A stretch of 64,000 bases of DNA from an uncultured bacterium (GCA_943788935.1 CALSSE010000017.1:358001-422000), one strand, 5' to 3'; shown: positions 17,662 to 27,437, numbered from the stretch's first letter. Notes: a model not told the origin generated them from the sequence alone. A program made the numbers and translations.

Positions 17662-19419
17662 ATGAGCTCAGATCTAACATCATTGCCTCCACCGCAAAAG
17701 AATACCGGCGAGAAGCCTTACCGAGAATTAACCCTCATTTCTGTCATATTGGGGGTCATGATTGGTGCCCTGATGAACGCGGCTTTCGTTTATATCGCCT
17801 TGAAACTTGGTTTTAGCCTAGGGGGTTCTACCGTCGCGGCGATCATTGGGTTTGGCGTCTTACGAGCGTTTGTCGATGGCTCTTCCATCATCGAAAATAA
17901 TATTAATCAGACGATCGCTTCGGGGGTGAATAACGCGAGTGCTGGTGTGGTGTTCACCTTACCGGCCCTCTTTCTCATGGGAGCTGAGTTTAGTCCATGG
18001 TCAGCGATGCTTTCTGCGGTCGCGGGGACTTTTTTAGGGATCGTGATTATTATCCCACTACGTAAACAGATGATCGAGTTTGAGCGACTTCGCTTCCCTA
18101 GTGGAATCGCTGTCGCGAGCTTGTTGCGTAGTCCCGGAGCGGGAGCGAGACAGGCGAAGCTATTAGCGGCAGGTTTTATCATCGCGACCTTCTTTCATGT
18201 GATCTCTGAGGTGACAGGGTTTTCGGATCTTAACCTCGGTGGAAGTTTGGGAATCCCTCCCTATTTCCCAATCGTTCTTGGGGTGTCCTTCGCTAGTGTA
18301 GGCGCTGGGATGTTAGCTGGTGGTGGAGGTCTCCCCTTTGTCGCAGGTGGGGTGCTTGCGTGGTGGATCATTAGTCCGATGGTGACTCAGCTCGGTTGGC
18401 TCCCATCACCTGAGGCGCTCAGCCTCCCTGCGAACGATCCTAAAGTACTAGAGTTGCAGGGTGCAGCCTTATATAAAGCGATGCTCAGACCTTTAGGCAT
18501 TGGAACTTTAATCGGGGGAGCGATGGCAGGAGTTGTCGCTAGCCTCCCCGCATTGAGAGGGGCTTTAAAGAGTCTCTCGAGCGCGGCGCAGACAGGGGTT
18601 GGCGGAGGCTCTGATGAGCTCACCGCTAAGTCTTTGGGGACAGCGGCAATCTCCGCCTTTGGGTTGTTATTTATAGCGGCGATTATGGCCAGCTCTACCT
18701 TAAGTATCATGGAGTGCGCTCTGATCGCTGTCGTGGGCTTTTTGTGGTTGATACTCGCAGGTCTTGTGGTCGCTCAAGCGACAGGAGTGACAGACATCAG
18801 CCCTCTTTCAGGGATGTCTCTGATTGGGGTGACCCTGATGTACTTCCTCTCGGGAGGGGATAGTGTTGTTGCGGTCATCCTCGGGGTCGCGGTCTGCGTT
18901 GGGATCGGTCAATGTGCCGACATGATGTCAGACCTTAAAGCGGGTCATCTTATTGGAGCTTCTCCTCGTAGCCAACAGCTAGCACAGCTCTGCCTATCTT
19001 GGGTTGGGGTACCGGTCGCGGTTGGGGTCTTATACCTGCTGTGGACTCCAGATGGTGGAGGCTTTGGACCGGGGGCAGCATCAGGTCTCAGCGCCCCTCA
19101 AGGTGATGCTCTCCAGGGTATTTTGAAGGGGCTCGCGAGCGGCGATGCTCCCCTCGATAAATATATCAGCGGAGCGATTATCGGCTTGAGCCTCGGCGCT
19201 TTCCCTATTAGTGGTTTAGGTGTCTTAATAGGGCTCGCTATGTATCTCCCCTTCTCAGTCACTTTGACCTATGCGGTAGGGAGTGTCATTGCGATTGGAC
19301 TTGAGCGGAGTAAAGGTCGTTCATGGATGGGATCTAATGTTGTCCCTTTTGCTGCCGGCCTTATTATTGGCGAGGCGCTCACCAGTATCACCGCAGTCCT
19401 CATTCGACTCTCAGTTTAG
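17662..19419 (+). CDS. OPT family oligopeptide transporter
   Basis: A 585-residue membrane protein with about 14 hydrophobic segments and a short soluble N-terminus (to residue 17). The first segments (ELTLISVILGVMIGALMN, then a NAGAxxG-like GGSTVAAIIGFGVLRA) are typical of the prokaryotic OPT family. Family members carry peptides or metal-siderophore complexes, driven by protons. An AGAGGAG site precedes the ATG. The gene is followed at 10 bases by a small membrane protein on the same strand, so the two are probably cotranscribed and may act together. Gly- and Ala-rich helices fit the neighbours in base use. Substrate not predictable from the sequence. Confidence 0.9.
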   Translation: MSSDLTSLPPPQKNTGEKPYRELTLISVILGVMIGALMNAAFVYIALKLGFSLGGSTVAAIIGFGVLRAFVDGSSIIENNINQTIASGVNNASAGVVFTLPALFLMGAEFSPWSAMLSAVAGTFLGIVIIIPLRKQMIEFERLRFPSGIAVASLLRSPGAGARQAKLLAAGFIIATFFHVISEVTGFSDLNLGGSLGIPPYFPIVLGVSFASVGAGMLAGGGGLPFVAGGVLAWWIISPMVTQLGWLPSPEALSLPANDPKVLELQGAALYKAMLRPLGIGTLIGGAMAGVVASLPALRGALKSLSSAAQTGVGGGSDELTAKSLGTAAISAFGLLFIAAIMASSTLSIMECALIAVVGFLWLILAGLVVAQATGVTDISPLSGMSLIGVTLMYFLSGGDSVVAVILGVAVCVGIGQCADMMSDLKAGHLIGASPRSQQLAQLCLSWVGVPVAVGVLYLLWTPDGGGFGPGAASGLSAPQGDALQGILKGLASGDAPLDKYISGAIIGLSLGAFPISGLGVLIGLAMYLPFSVTLTYAVGSVIAIGLERSKGRSWMGSNVVPFAAGLIIGEALTSITAVLIRLSV

Positions 19420-19429
19420 GAGGAAGATT

Positions 19430-20116
19430 ATGTCTTCAGCACAGATTCAAAATCTCTCTAGTTTGATCGTAGCGATCGGTGTCGGCCTTTGCGCTACTTT
19501 TGGCGCTCAGCTCACCCCTAAGACCCTTGACGCGGTGACCGCTGACCTTGTCTCCACCCATCAACTCAAAGAGGGTCAGACGAGTGAATCACGACCGACT
19601 CCCGAGGTCGAAGAGCCCTCAGCGCGGGTGATGACATGGTGGTCAAGAGCAGCGTTACCCTTTGGTGGCGGTCTCCTCTTGATTTTTCTCGGCTCAATGA
19701 TGGCGAGACGAGCGAAACATGCGCTTATACATCTCACAGGTGATGGAGAAGGAGGCGGAGCAGAGGTTAACTTAGCTCATACTTTGGGAGTGGTCATCAG
19801 AACTTTAGACGAGATCTTCAAACGAACGCAAAGTGAAGAATGGTCGCAGCTCTTGGCTGAGATTAAGATTGAGATTGAGGAGATTCAGACTTCACATCTA
19901 GAGCCGCTCATCGAAAATAGAGAGCGAATCAAAGCCGAGCTGGGAATGGAGCTCTTCATCGATATATTTGGCCCAATCGCTCAAGGTGAGAGGAAGCTCA
20001 ACCGAGCCTGGGCGGCCTGTGTAGACAAGCACTCTAACGAGGCGGTGACCTCGTTACAGTCGGCTTATGTATCTTTCCAATCTGCTCTTCAAGGCGCTGT
20101 TCAAACCGAATCTTAG
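19430..20116 (+). CDS. Membrane protein paired with the OPT transporter
   Basis: Start at 19430 behind AGGAGGAAG, 10 bases after the transporter stop; a longer frame reaching 19283 would run inside the transporter gene and is rejected. The protein has 228 residues: an N-terminal membrane segment (about 7-27), a short periplasmic stretch rich in Glu and Thr, a second membrane segment (about 75-94, FGGGLLLIFLGSMMARR), then a helical, acidic cytoplasmic domain to the end. I do not recognise the family. The tight spacing suggests it is an accessory or regulatory subunit of the OPT transporter; this is inference from context only. Confidence 0.75.
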   Translation: MSSAQIQNLSSLIVAIGVGLCATFGAQLTPKTLDAVTADLVSTHQLKEGQTSESRPTPEVEEPSARVMTWWSRAALPFGGGLLLIFLGSMMARRAKHALIHLTGDGEGGGAEVNLAHTLGVVIRTLDEIFKRTQSEEWSQLLAEIKIEIEEIQTSHLEPLIENRERIKAELGMELFIDIFGPIAQGERKLNRAWAACVDKHSNEAVTSLQSAYVSFQSALQGAVQTES

Positions 20117-20158
20117 CCGGTGAATGGCAGTGAAGAGTGAATGGCAGTAAAGAATGAA

Positions 20159-20231
20159 TGCTCAGAGGCGGACTTGAACCGCCGACCCAGGGATTTTCAG
20201 TCCCTTGCTCTACCAGCTGAGCTATCTGAGC
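20159..20231 (-). tRNA. tRNA-Phe (anticodon GAA)
   Basis: On the minus strand a complete cloverleaf can be drawn: acceptor stem GCTCAGA pairing with TCTGAGC, D arm GCTC..GAGC, anticodon stem AGGGA/TCCCT with loop CTGAAAA, and T arm GGCGG TTCAAGT CCGCC. The anticodon is GAA (Phe). Length 73 bases including the discriminator A. The CCA end is not encoded. A good promoter lies just upstream (20244-20272). Confidence 0.97.
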
Positions 20232-20243
20232 GCTGATGGAGGA

Positions 20244-20272
20244 TTGATATCTCACTCCCTCCCGATTGTCAA
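20244..20272 (-). promoter_or_regulatory. Sigma-70 promoter of tRNA-Phe
   Basis: Read on the minus strand: a perfect -35 box TTGACA (20267-20272), a 17-base spacer, and a -10 box TATCAA (20244-20249). The -10 box ends 12 bases before the mature tRNA 5' end, as expected for a tRNA gene. Confidence 0.75.
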
Positions 20273-20290
20273 GCTCATTTTAAAAGTAGT

Positions 20291-21331
20291 TCATTGGGTG
20301 AGCTCATCAATAAAATCTCGTAACAGACTCTCTGCGTCGCGCATCTCAGAGGCTAGATTCCACATCGCGCTTAAGCGATACTTATTATGAGCGCGACGAT
20401 CTGCGAAACGTGACGAATCAAACGAAAAGTAGTGATCTTCTAAATAATCCCTCGCGAAGCGAGAGGCGAGCTCTAGAGTGATCACATAACCAGCTCTTGG
20501 TAGCCACAACCGCTCTAGCTCGTCCAGTGGTTGACCAACGCTGAGATATCCCCTCATCATCATCTTCCATATGTGGAGAGAGAAACGCTCTCCGAGGTCT
20601 TTTTCAGGACGATGACACCAAGACCGAACCGCGTCTCCGAGATCGACGAGCCTAGTGTGTACATTGCAGGTGTCTAAATCGATCATCACCGCCCGATGGT
20701 CGCTGAAGCGAAGATTACTTATTTTAGGGTCTCCATGCACTACCTGTCGCCTCAAAACGCTTGGGAACAGTGTCTCACTGAGCGCGGAGATGACGCTCTC
20801 CCCAAGCATCGCGATCTCTGACCAGGCCTCTTGATGATGTGGGTGATCACGAGCATCAATAAGACGCTGTAGGTGCCCTTCCGTATCATGACCAGGGTGA
20901 GCAGAAGCGAATGTATAATCAATATGGTTGATGATATGATGGAATTCAGCGAGACCTTGACCGCCGAGATAGGCGATGGAGTCATCATGTATCTCGGTAT
21001 AGGTCTCTCCGGGCACATAGGTGCTCAGCCGCCACTTCAATCCTGTCTCTTCTTCACATGCAGTGTATTGACCTTGCAGGGTTTTGATGAGCAGGGGGCC
21101 GCCATATTGATGAGCAGCGAGATGTGTCGTGACCGCTTCATAGTCGGCGAGGATTTCGTCATCGCTGAGCTGTGGATGAAGACCTTGTAAGATATATCGC
21201 TGACCGCTGTCAGTAACGAGGCCGAGAGTTTGATGGATCAGACCCACGGTGATAGGTTTAATCTCGATCACCTCTTCAAGCTGATACTGATTTAGGATGG
21301 CTTCTATGTTAGGAAATGATTGCGTGCTCAT
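20291..21331 (-). CDS. Aminoglycoside-phosphotransferase-fold kinase, NahK-like
   Basis: Start at 21331 (MSTQSFPNIEAIL) gives 346 residues; a longer frame to 21469 adds 46 unlike residues and would overlap the divergent channel gene. The protein has the APH/choline-kinase fold: TVGLIHQTLGLV and YILQGL in the N-lobe, the catalytic loop HGDPKISN (His199-Asp201), and the metal-binding IDLD (Asp218) followed by VDLGDAVR. The LDT-x-x-x-x-x-x-x-DLGDA pattern and the YILQ strand resemble N-acetylhexosamine 1-kinases (NahK/LnpB) more than aminoglycoside resistance enzymes. It likely phosphorylates a sugar or amino sugar in the cytoplasm. No sugar-1-phosphate uridylyltransferase lies next to it, so the pathway is unproven. 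Confidence 0.82.
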   Translation of the reverse strand: MSTQSFPNIEAILNQYQLEEVIEIKPITVGLIHQTLGLVTDSGQRYILQGLHPQLSDDEILADYEAVTTHLAAHQYGGPLLIKTLQGQYTACEEETGLKWRLSTYVPGETYTEIHDDSIAYLGGQGLAEFHHIINHIDYTFASAHPGHDTEGHLQRLIDARDHPHHQEAWSEIAMLGESVISALSETLFPSVLRRQVVHGDPKISNLRFSDHRAVMIDLDTCNVHTRLVDLGDAVRSWCHRPEKDLGERFSLHIWKMMMRGYLSVGQPLDELERLWLPRAGYVITLELASRFARDYLEDHYFSFDSSRFADRRAHNKYRLSAMWNLASEMRDAESLLRDFIDELTQ

Positions 21332-21445
21332 CGTGCTCTCAAGAGTGTATTCAATAGAGTTTAATGAGACTAGTCTGCTAGACCGATTAACAAAGAGCAA
21401 CTGATTCCACCGATCAGTGCGCCGATCCCTTTTGGATATCATTAT

Positions 21446-24400
21446 ATGAACCAGAAACGCTCTCCTCATCTATCCATCGATCACTTCAAAGGTCGAGAGA
21501 GAATCTATATTTATCGCGATCATGGAGTCTATCGATTATCGCTTCGAGCGCTTTTATACTGTCTTCTCTTCATAGGGCTATTGAGTCCGCAGATCATCGA
21601 AGCTCAGCCCGTTGACTCTCCTAGCGATTCTACAGCAAAAGGTTCAAAGGGCCTGAGTGAAGAGGGAGCGAACTCTACCCAAAAGAGTGAGTTGCGCTCA
21701 ATCAAGATCACGCTTTATCCACAGCATGATGTCGTAGAGCTCATTAATAGCGATCAAATTATGGTCTCCTGGCCTCTGTTTTATGGCTATGTCCTCGATC
21801 ATATGCCGGCCTCCCTATCTAAAGAGACTCTCGATCACTTTCTGCAATGGAAGAGCTCTCAGAGCCTGTTTGTGAGCCTCAAAGACTTAGAGATGCTGAA
21901 GACGAGTCTTTCTGATCACCTAATGATCGTTGAGCAAGCCTCAGAGCTAGAAGTTAATCATCTATTCCAGCAGGATAAACTTCAGAAGGTTTTAGAGAGA
22001 CTGAAGCTCCAAAAGAATAATTTAGAGAGGGAGGAGGCGTGGCTAGAGCAGCAGAAAGTACTCAAAGCTAAACAGGCCGCGCTTGAAGAACTAAAGGACT
22101 CTGAGAGCTCATTAAGAGAGTCTATTGATAAACTCTTAAAGAGATTTAAAGAGAAAATTGAGCGAGAGAAGGTCTTACAGCAGGAAGCCTTGGGAGAGGA
22201 TAAGCTAGAGGGAGATAAGCTAGAGGGAGATAAGCTAGAGCTCGAGGAGCTTGAGACGGCTCTCGGTGCGCTCACCTTGTTTCATCGGTCATTACGAAGT
22301 CGTGAACAGATACTCAAGCGGTGTATTAAGAGCCTAGAGCGCTTATTGTTTGCTAGCGCAGAGCTCGTTCGTAATATCCCTCAGATGATGGAGGTTAATC
22401 AAGACCGACTGAGGACTTTAGCGCTCTGGAGAAGCTATTGGATGACTAGAGACCAGGTAGAGAAGAGGTATGAAGAGAGCTCTGAAGAGAGCCTATTGAG
22501 TCAAGTGTCGGGCCAACAAGCAGTGATCGAGGCTCGTTGGCGCGGACTTAAAGAGCTAGGAGCAGAGCTTAAGGAGAAGCAACAGAGCTTTAAGGTCACT
22601 TATATTGACTCTTTGAGAGGGAGCGGCCCCCCTGAAATCACTGAAGTGATTGGGGATAGAGCTTATGAAAAGGTGAAAGTTGCTTATGACAATGCGACGC
22701 TGTTCCTTAACTTTCATACCGCTCGTAGAGACCAACTTAACGAGATGATCTCTAAAGGCAAATTACTGCTAAGTGAGGTCGGTTCGTTCAGTAAAAAACT
22801 GCTCTTAAGCTGGGAGGATATCATCGAGGTCGATGTCTTATCTCTGACATTGAGACGCGCTAAAGAGCTGAATTTTGAACATATAAATCTGAACAGTATT
22901 ATCGAGCGTTCATCCGAGCGTGATTCAGAAAAAAGGAATTATCAACTGATCACCTTGCGTGAAGAGTGGGAACGTTATTCTGATCGACTGAACTCCATGC
23001 TGAGTGCTTGGAGAAAAGCTCTAGATGATGATAAAGCGGCCATCTTAAGGATTCATCAGGAGGTTTTTGGGGAGGGAGGGCTCAAGGATAGGTTAAATCT
23101 AGAGCGAGCTTGGTTAGAGTTTGTTGAAGAGATTAAGGGACTGGACGGTCCATCACTCCTGGCGAAACATAGCGAGGCGCTGTCACTCTATGTTGTGCAA
23201 GAGACAAAGATCAATGGTCTGAGTCGTGACTATGACCAAGTGAACACTAGCTATCAAGAGGGGTGGAGGGCTCTGAGAGAACTGAGTGACCCTTTGTTAA
23301 GGCAGTATAAGGATGACTCTAGTGGGTTTAAAACACAGATTAAAGAGCTAGAATCTTTGATCAAAGAGGTACCTACAGAAGAGGGGGACGGAGAGGGGTG
23401 GGAGAGAGGTCCTGAGCTCGAAGCAGAGACTGCCAAAGATGATCAAGAGGAGGATCAATCAGGGAACGCGATCAAGAGTCAGAGAAATCAGTCTACACAT
23501 CAGCGAGAGTATGAAGCGATTAAAGATGAGGGTAGAGAGTCAACAGAGAGGGTCTCTCATCGAGAAAAGATCATTAGAGTGAGTGAGCTCACTCGGCAGC
23601 TGAGAGATCAACTCTCTCCCCAGATCGCTCATTATAGGCAGTTTAAGCATAAAGTTGACGAACTCGAGAGTCTGTGGAAACAGAGAGAAGCGCTCATTTT
23701 ATCTCTACAAGGAGAGTACGCTAGACGTGTCGAGTTCGCTCGTCAGGTTAGGCGTACTGCTTCGGTGATCAGATTTCGGATTTTAGATCAAGAGTTACCG
23801 ATGGAGGCGATGACTGACGAGATTGAAAATCATGGTCAACGAGAGTGGGTAGAGCAGTTGAGAGCAGAGAGTCTTGATGACTTGAAATCTCAACTCGCTT
23901 ATGATCGTCACCTTATAGAGTTAGAGCCTGCATATGCGATGTTGATTCAAGTGATTGAGCGGCTCCGAACTCTCTTGGGCGAAGTTCTTGATCTATCGAG
24001 CAGGCAGCTCCGCTCTATCAATGAGGCGTTAGCGGAAGAGAGCTCATCAGAGAGCCTACAGCGAAGAGATCAAGGGGGAGGAGAGCGACAAGATAAAGTA
24101 TTTGAGTTGAAGACTCTTGGAGAAAGACAATTTGAGCATGAACTCCAGCTAAGGATGGATGAAGATTTCCCTTGGTATGACTCTCTCTGGAGCTCATTTA
24201 GTAATGAGTATGTGGATAATATTGAGGCGCTCCTTAAAGATCACTATGTGGAGCTAATCAAGACAGAAAAGGCGCAACAGCATATAGAAGAGCGTATTAA
24301 GCTGACTAGGGATTTAGCCGAGGCAATCGCTGCTCAGCGACCATTACTTGAGAGCTACCAAGAGGAGCTCACTCGGGTCATTAAGAGGATGAATAGCCGT

Positions 24401-25690
24401 TTTACCACTTACAGAGCAGAGGTTGAGCTGAGGCTAGATCCACAGATGTCAACGAAGCAACTACGTATAGAAGATCGCTCATCAGCGCTTCACCTTGACT
24501 TGCTCATGTCAGCCCCCATCAAGGGGAGAGAGGAGTATCGACAAGTCTTGGGAGAGCTTGAGCAACAGTGGGCCATCCACAGAGCTTATGAAGCCGCTTG
24601 TAAAGATCTTCATGACCGTCTCGGACCGCAAGGAACACTAGAAGAGCTCTCAGGGGAGGTTCGAGATGCGATCAGTCAACTAGAGACCGAGAGAGATGAG
24701 CTCAATCGCCCACTTAAACGCTTACTGGGAAAGAGGGCTAGAGGAGTAGATCTCACTCAAGAACTGCCCTTTATTGGTGAAATTGATCGATTACATCAAG
24801 AGAGAATTCGAATCAAATTAAGAGTTCTCCTCCTCTCACTCCTCTCTTTCCTCCTTATCCCGCTACTCACCTTTGTCTCTCTGCGGACGATTGGGAGTAT
24901 AGAGCGTAGAATTCGTCGTCTATCTGAGCGAGAACTTGAGCGTTTAGTCGCTGAAGGAGATGTATTAAGTCGACAGAAGCGATCAGAAAGGGAGGATCGA
25001 CTCGCTACTTTATTACAAGTGATGAGAACGACTTCCAAGCTACTCATCTTTACGATCGCTACCGGGGCGATGCTTAAGACCCTACATGTCGATGTCACAC
25101 CGATTATCGCTTCTGCTGGTATTATTGGTCTCGCTTTTGCGTTTGGTGCACAGGAGTTAGTTAAAGACTTTTTCGCAGGGATATTTATCCTCTTTGAGAA
25201 CCAATACAATCGTGGAGACTTCGTCACGATTAATGGAATATTTGGATGGATCGATAAGATCACTTTGAGGATTACAGTGATCAGAGATTCTCATGGAGTG
25301 ATCCACTTCATTCCCAATGGCCAAGTTCTGTTGGTAAGTAATCACAATAAAGAGTGGTCACAAGCTCACTTGGAGATAGGTGCTTCTTATAATAACCCCC
25401 CAAAACAGGTGATCGACTGCTTACGTCAACTCTGTAATGAGATCTCAGTTGACCCTGTCATCGGAGAAGATGTCTTGGGATGGGAAGTGCTCGGTTTAGA
25501 GAGGTTTGATGATAGCGCTGTCGTCTATCGCGTTCACCTTAAAACAGCGCCTAAAGAGAAATGGCGAGTCGCCAGGCATTATCGTAAGCGAGTGATGGAG
25601 GTCTTTGCAGATGAAGGCATAGAGATCCCTTTCCCGCAGCTGGTGGTCACCCGCTCTTCGACTTCAGCTTTGGAGAGCGAACAACCCTAA
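21446..25690 (+). CDS. Giant MscS-family mechanosensitive channel with coiled-coil periplasmic region
   Basis: A 1414-residue protein. A signal or first membrane segment lies at about 30-52, then about 1,060 residues of charged, Glu/Leu/Lys-rich coiled coil. A membrane segment lies at about 1120-1145 and the MscS core at about 1195-1400: a pore helix rich in Ala and Gly (IIASAGIIGLAFAFGAQELV) followed by FFAGIFILFENQYNRGDFV and the beta domain (GIFGWIDKITLR, HFIPNGQV). Size and plan resemble MscK/MscM-type channels, which open under membrane tension to release solutes. Tandem EGDKL repeats occur near residue 252. The ribosome site is weak. The 3' end overlaps the converging gene by 44 bases. 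The coiled coil is larger than in most known relatives. Confidence 0.9.
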   Translation: MNQKRSPHLSIDHFKGRERIYIYRDHGVYRLSLRALLYCLLFIGLLSPQIIEAQPVDSPSDSTAKGSKGLSEEGANSTQKSELRSIKITLYPQHDVVELINSDQIMVSWPLFYGYVLDHMPASLSKETLDHFLQWKSSQSLFVSLKDLEMLKTSLSDHLMIVEQASELEVNHLFQQDKLQKVLERLKLQKNNLEREEAWLEQQKVLKAKQAALEELKDSESSLRESIDKLLKRFKEKIEREKVLQQEALGEDKLEGDKLEGDKLELEELETALGALTLFHRSLRSREQILKRCIKSLERLLFASAELVRNIPQMMEVNQDRLRTLALWRSYWMTRDQVEKRYEESSEESLLSQVSGQQAVIEARWRGLKELGAELKEKQQSFKVTYIDSLRGSGPPEITEVIGDRAYEKVKVAYDNATLFLNFHTARRDQLNEMISKGKLLLSEVGSFSKKLLLSWEDIIEVDVLSLTLRRAKELNFEHINLNSIIERSSERDSEKRNYQLITLREEWERYSDRLNSMLSAWRKALDDDKAAILRIHQEVFGEGGLKDRLNLERAWLEFVEEIKGLDGPSLLAKHSEALSLYVVQETKINGLSRDYDQVNTSYQEGWRALRELSDPLLRQYKDDSSGFKTQIKELESLIKEVPTEEGDGEGWERGPELEAETAKDDQEEDQSGNAIKSQRNQSTHQREYEAIKDEGRESTERVSHREKIIRVSELTRQLRDQLSPQIAHYRQFKHKVDELESLWKQREALILSLQGEYARRVEFARQVRRTASVIRFRILDQELPMEAMTDEIENHGQREWVEQLRAESLDDLKSQLAYDRHLIELEPAYAMLIQVIERLRTLLGEVLDLSSRQLRSINEALAEESSSESLQRRDQGGGERQDKVFELKTLGERQFEHELQLRMDEDFPWYDSLWSSFSNEYVDNIEALLKDHYVELIKTEKAQQHIEERIKLTRDLAEAIAAQRPLLESYQEELTRVIKRMNSRFTTYRAEVELRLDPQMSTKQLRIEDRSSALHLDLLMSAPIKGREEYRQVLGELEQQWAIHRAYEAACKDLHDRLGPQGTLEELSGEVRDAISQLETERDELNRPLKRLLGKRARGVDLTQELPFIGEIDRLHQERIRIKLRVLLLSLLSFLLIPLLTFVSLRTIGSIERRIRRLSERELERLVAEGDVLSRQKRSEREDRLATLLQVMRTTSKLLIFTIATGAMLKTLHVDVTPIIASAGIIGLAFAFGAQELVKDFFAGIFILFENQYNRGDFVTINGIFGWIDKITLRITVIRDSHGVIHFIPNGQVLLVSNHNKEWSQAHLEIGASYNNPPKQVIDCLRQLCNEISVDPVIGEDVLGWEVLGLERFDDSAVVYRVHLKTAPKEKWRVARHYRKRVMEVFADEGIEIPFPQLVVTRSSTSALESEQP

Positions 25691-27437
25691 AACCAACTCG
25701 TGATGTCTTGAATTTACCCGCGAGTCTGGAGCGGTAAAAGAGGGAGAGCCCTTCAGGGTCATAACTCCAACTCCCACCACGAATCACCTTGGGGCCTTCC
25801 CCAGAGACTACTGGGTCGATGATCGGTGTGAGCCCTCGATCATGAAAACTATCCTCAAGATAGGTGTCATAACACCACTCCCAGACATTCCCCGAGATGT
25901 CATACAAGCCCCATGCATTCTCTCGTTTTTGACCGACGGGTTGAGTGCTTCCTTCAGAGTTCGTTTTATACCAAGCGACGAGGTCGACATCGTTCGAACC
26001 GGCATAAATACTGGGAACCCCTGCCCGAGCGTAATACTCCCATTCAGCTTCTGTGGGAAGTCTATATCCGTTCGATTCTCTGTCCCAACTAATACCTCCC
26101 TGTCTAAGCACATAAGCAGGTTTAAGACCCTCTAGTTGGGAGAGGCGATTACAAAAATCAATCGCTTCACTCCAAGAGAGAGATTCCGCAGGATGAAGGG
26201 CGCCGCTGAATTTAAAGTTAGTATGCATCATCACTCGTTCGAATAGCTCTTGTGTGACGACGTTCTCTGCAACGAGGAGAGGGTAGCTCATTTTGACTTT
26301 ATGTCGAGGACGCCACTTATTCTCTCCCTCATCATGGCCCATCTCAAACTCTCCATTAGGGATCATGTTAAGATTGAATGAGATGTCTCCTCGTAAGATA
26401 CGATTTTGTTGATATTTCTCTAACTTCCTTTTGTAGAAGAGCCTCTCTGTTTGAAATCGCTCTTCGATCTCTTCATCGCTCAGAGAGGGAAGCGATGGTA
26501 ATTTAGCTGACCAAGAATGCTCTTCTTCTGCAGGTCTCCTCTTTTGCCGGTCACTCTCGCCGGGTGAACGATAAAAGGTCTGCTCTCCGTAACGATTAAT
26601 CGAGTCAGCGCTAGGTCGATTATTCTGAGGTGCGGACTCAACTTGATAACTACTCTTCTTATTGTTCTGAGTGTTTGGAGATGAACTATAGTGACCCATG
26701 CGCTGTTTTTGATCTTGTTTTTGTGCAAGTTGGAGCAGCTTGACCCTCGCCTGTTGCGTCTCATCTAAGGTGACGAGGTCTCCCCACTTGATCATAATCT
26801 CTGCAGAGAGGCCGGTCACTGCGCGAAGATCTGCTCCCTTGAGATTTACATTAGTCCAATCTATATCATTCAAGCTCGCTCCTTGCAGATCGGCCTGATC
26901 TAGCTTAGCGGCATTGAAATCAACTTGATTGAGCGTTGCGTCCCTAAGGATAGCCCCCGTGAGATTAGCGCCCCAAAACTTTGCTCCCGTGAGATCAGCA
27001 CCTGTAAAATCTATCCCTTGAAGATCTGCTTGTCCCAAGGATATACCTTGAAGTTGAGCTCCTCTGAGAGGGAGATCTCTTGGCCATGAGCGAACCCTCT
27101 CTAAAAATTCTTTGAGGGTTCCATTGATGACCGGCGGATGAAATGGGGTAGATGTGAATGAGCGAGGTGGAGACTTGGTTCGCACCTCAAAACATACGGG
27201 TTTGGTAAGGTTATAGGGCGGAGGGAGGTCCTTTAACTCGGAGATAAGATAACCCCACTCATCAAGATTTCCGACGAGTAGGCGTTGACCTTCATAGAAT
27301 ATTCCAATCGTCATTCCTTGAGCGATGATAGGGGCTTCTACGGCGATCGTCGCTGACCATGACCCTTCTCCTGAACTTAAGTCGCAGATGTGTATATTTA
27401 ATTTTATGTTATCGGGTAAGCTATTGATGGAGGACAT
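25647..27437 (-). CDS. Pentapeptide-repeat protein fused to an FGE-sulfatase (SUMF1-like) domain
   Basis: A 596-residue protein without a signal peptide. Residues 1-120 are an unassigned beta-rich domain. Residues about 123-207 are pentapeptide repeats of the A(D/N)LxG form (ADLQGIDFTGADLTGAKFWG and on), which fold as a right-handed beta-helix. A charged linker follows (about 215-360), then an FGE-sulfatase domain (about 370-590: GEFEMGHDEGENKWRPRHKV, ESLSWSEAIDFCNRLS, RLPTEAEWEYYARA, GNVWEWCYD, VIRGGSW). The region after GGSW (SYDPEGL) lacks the catalytic Cys pair of formylglycine-generating enzymes. It probably works as a binding or signalling protein. The gene's 3' end overlaps the channel gene by 44 bases. 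Confidence 0.85.
   Translation of the reverse strand: MSSINSLPDNIKLNIHICDLSSGEGSWSATIAVEAPIIAQGMTIGIFYEGQRLLVGNLDEWGYLISELKDLPPPYNLTKPVCFEVRTKSPPRSFTSTPFHPPVINGTLKEFLERVRSWPRDLPLRGAQLQGISLGQADLQGIDFTGADLTGAKFWGANLTGAILRDATLNQVDFNAAKLDQADLQGASLNDIDWTNVNLKGADLRAVTGLSAEIMIKWGDLVTLDETQQARVKLLQLAQKQDQKQRMGHYSSSPNTQNNKKSSYQVESAPQNNRPSADSINRYGEQTFYRSPGESDRQKRRPAEEEHSWSAKLPSLPSLSDEEIEERFQTERLFYKRKLEKYQQNRILRGDISFNLNMIPNGEFEMGHDEGENKWRPRHKVKMSYPLLVAENVVTQELFERVMMHTNFKFSGALHPAESLSWSEAIDFCNRLSQLEGLKPAYVLRQGGISWDRESNGYRLPTEAEWEYYARAGVPSIYAGSNDVDLVAWYKTNSEGSTQPVGQKRENAWGLYDISGNVWEWCYDTYLEDSFHDRGLTPIIDPVVSGEGPKVIRGGSWSYDPEGLSLFYRSRLAGKFKTSRVGFRVVRSPKLKSKSG

Noticed and set aside
24796..25263. A 155-codon minus-strand frame inside the channel gene
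   Set aside because: It is opposite the strongly conserved MscS core and has the composition expected of a shadow frame.
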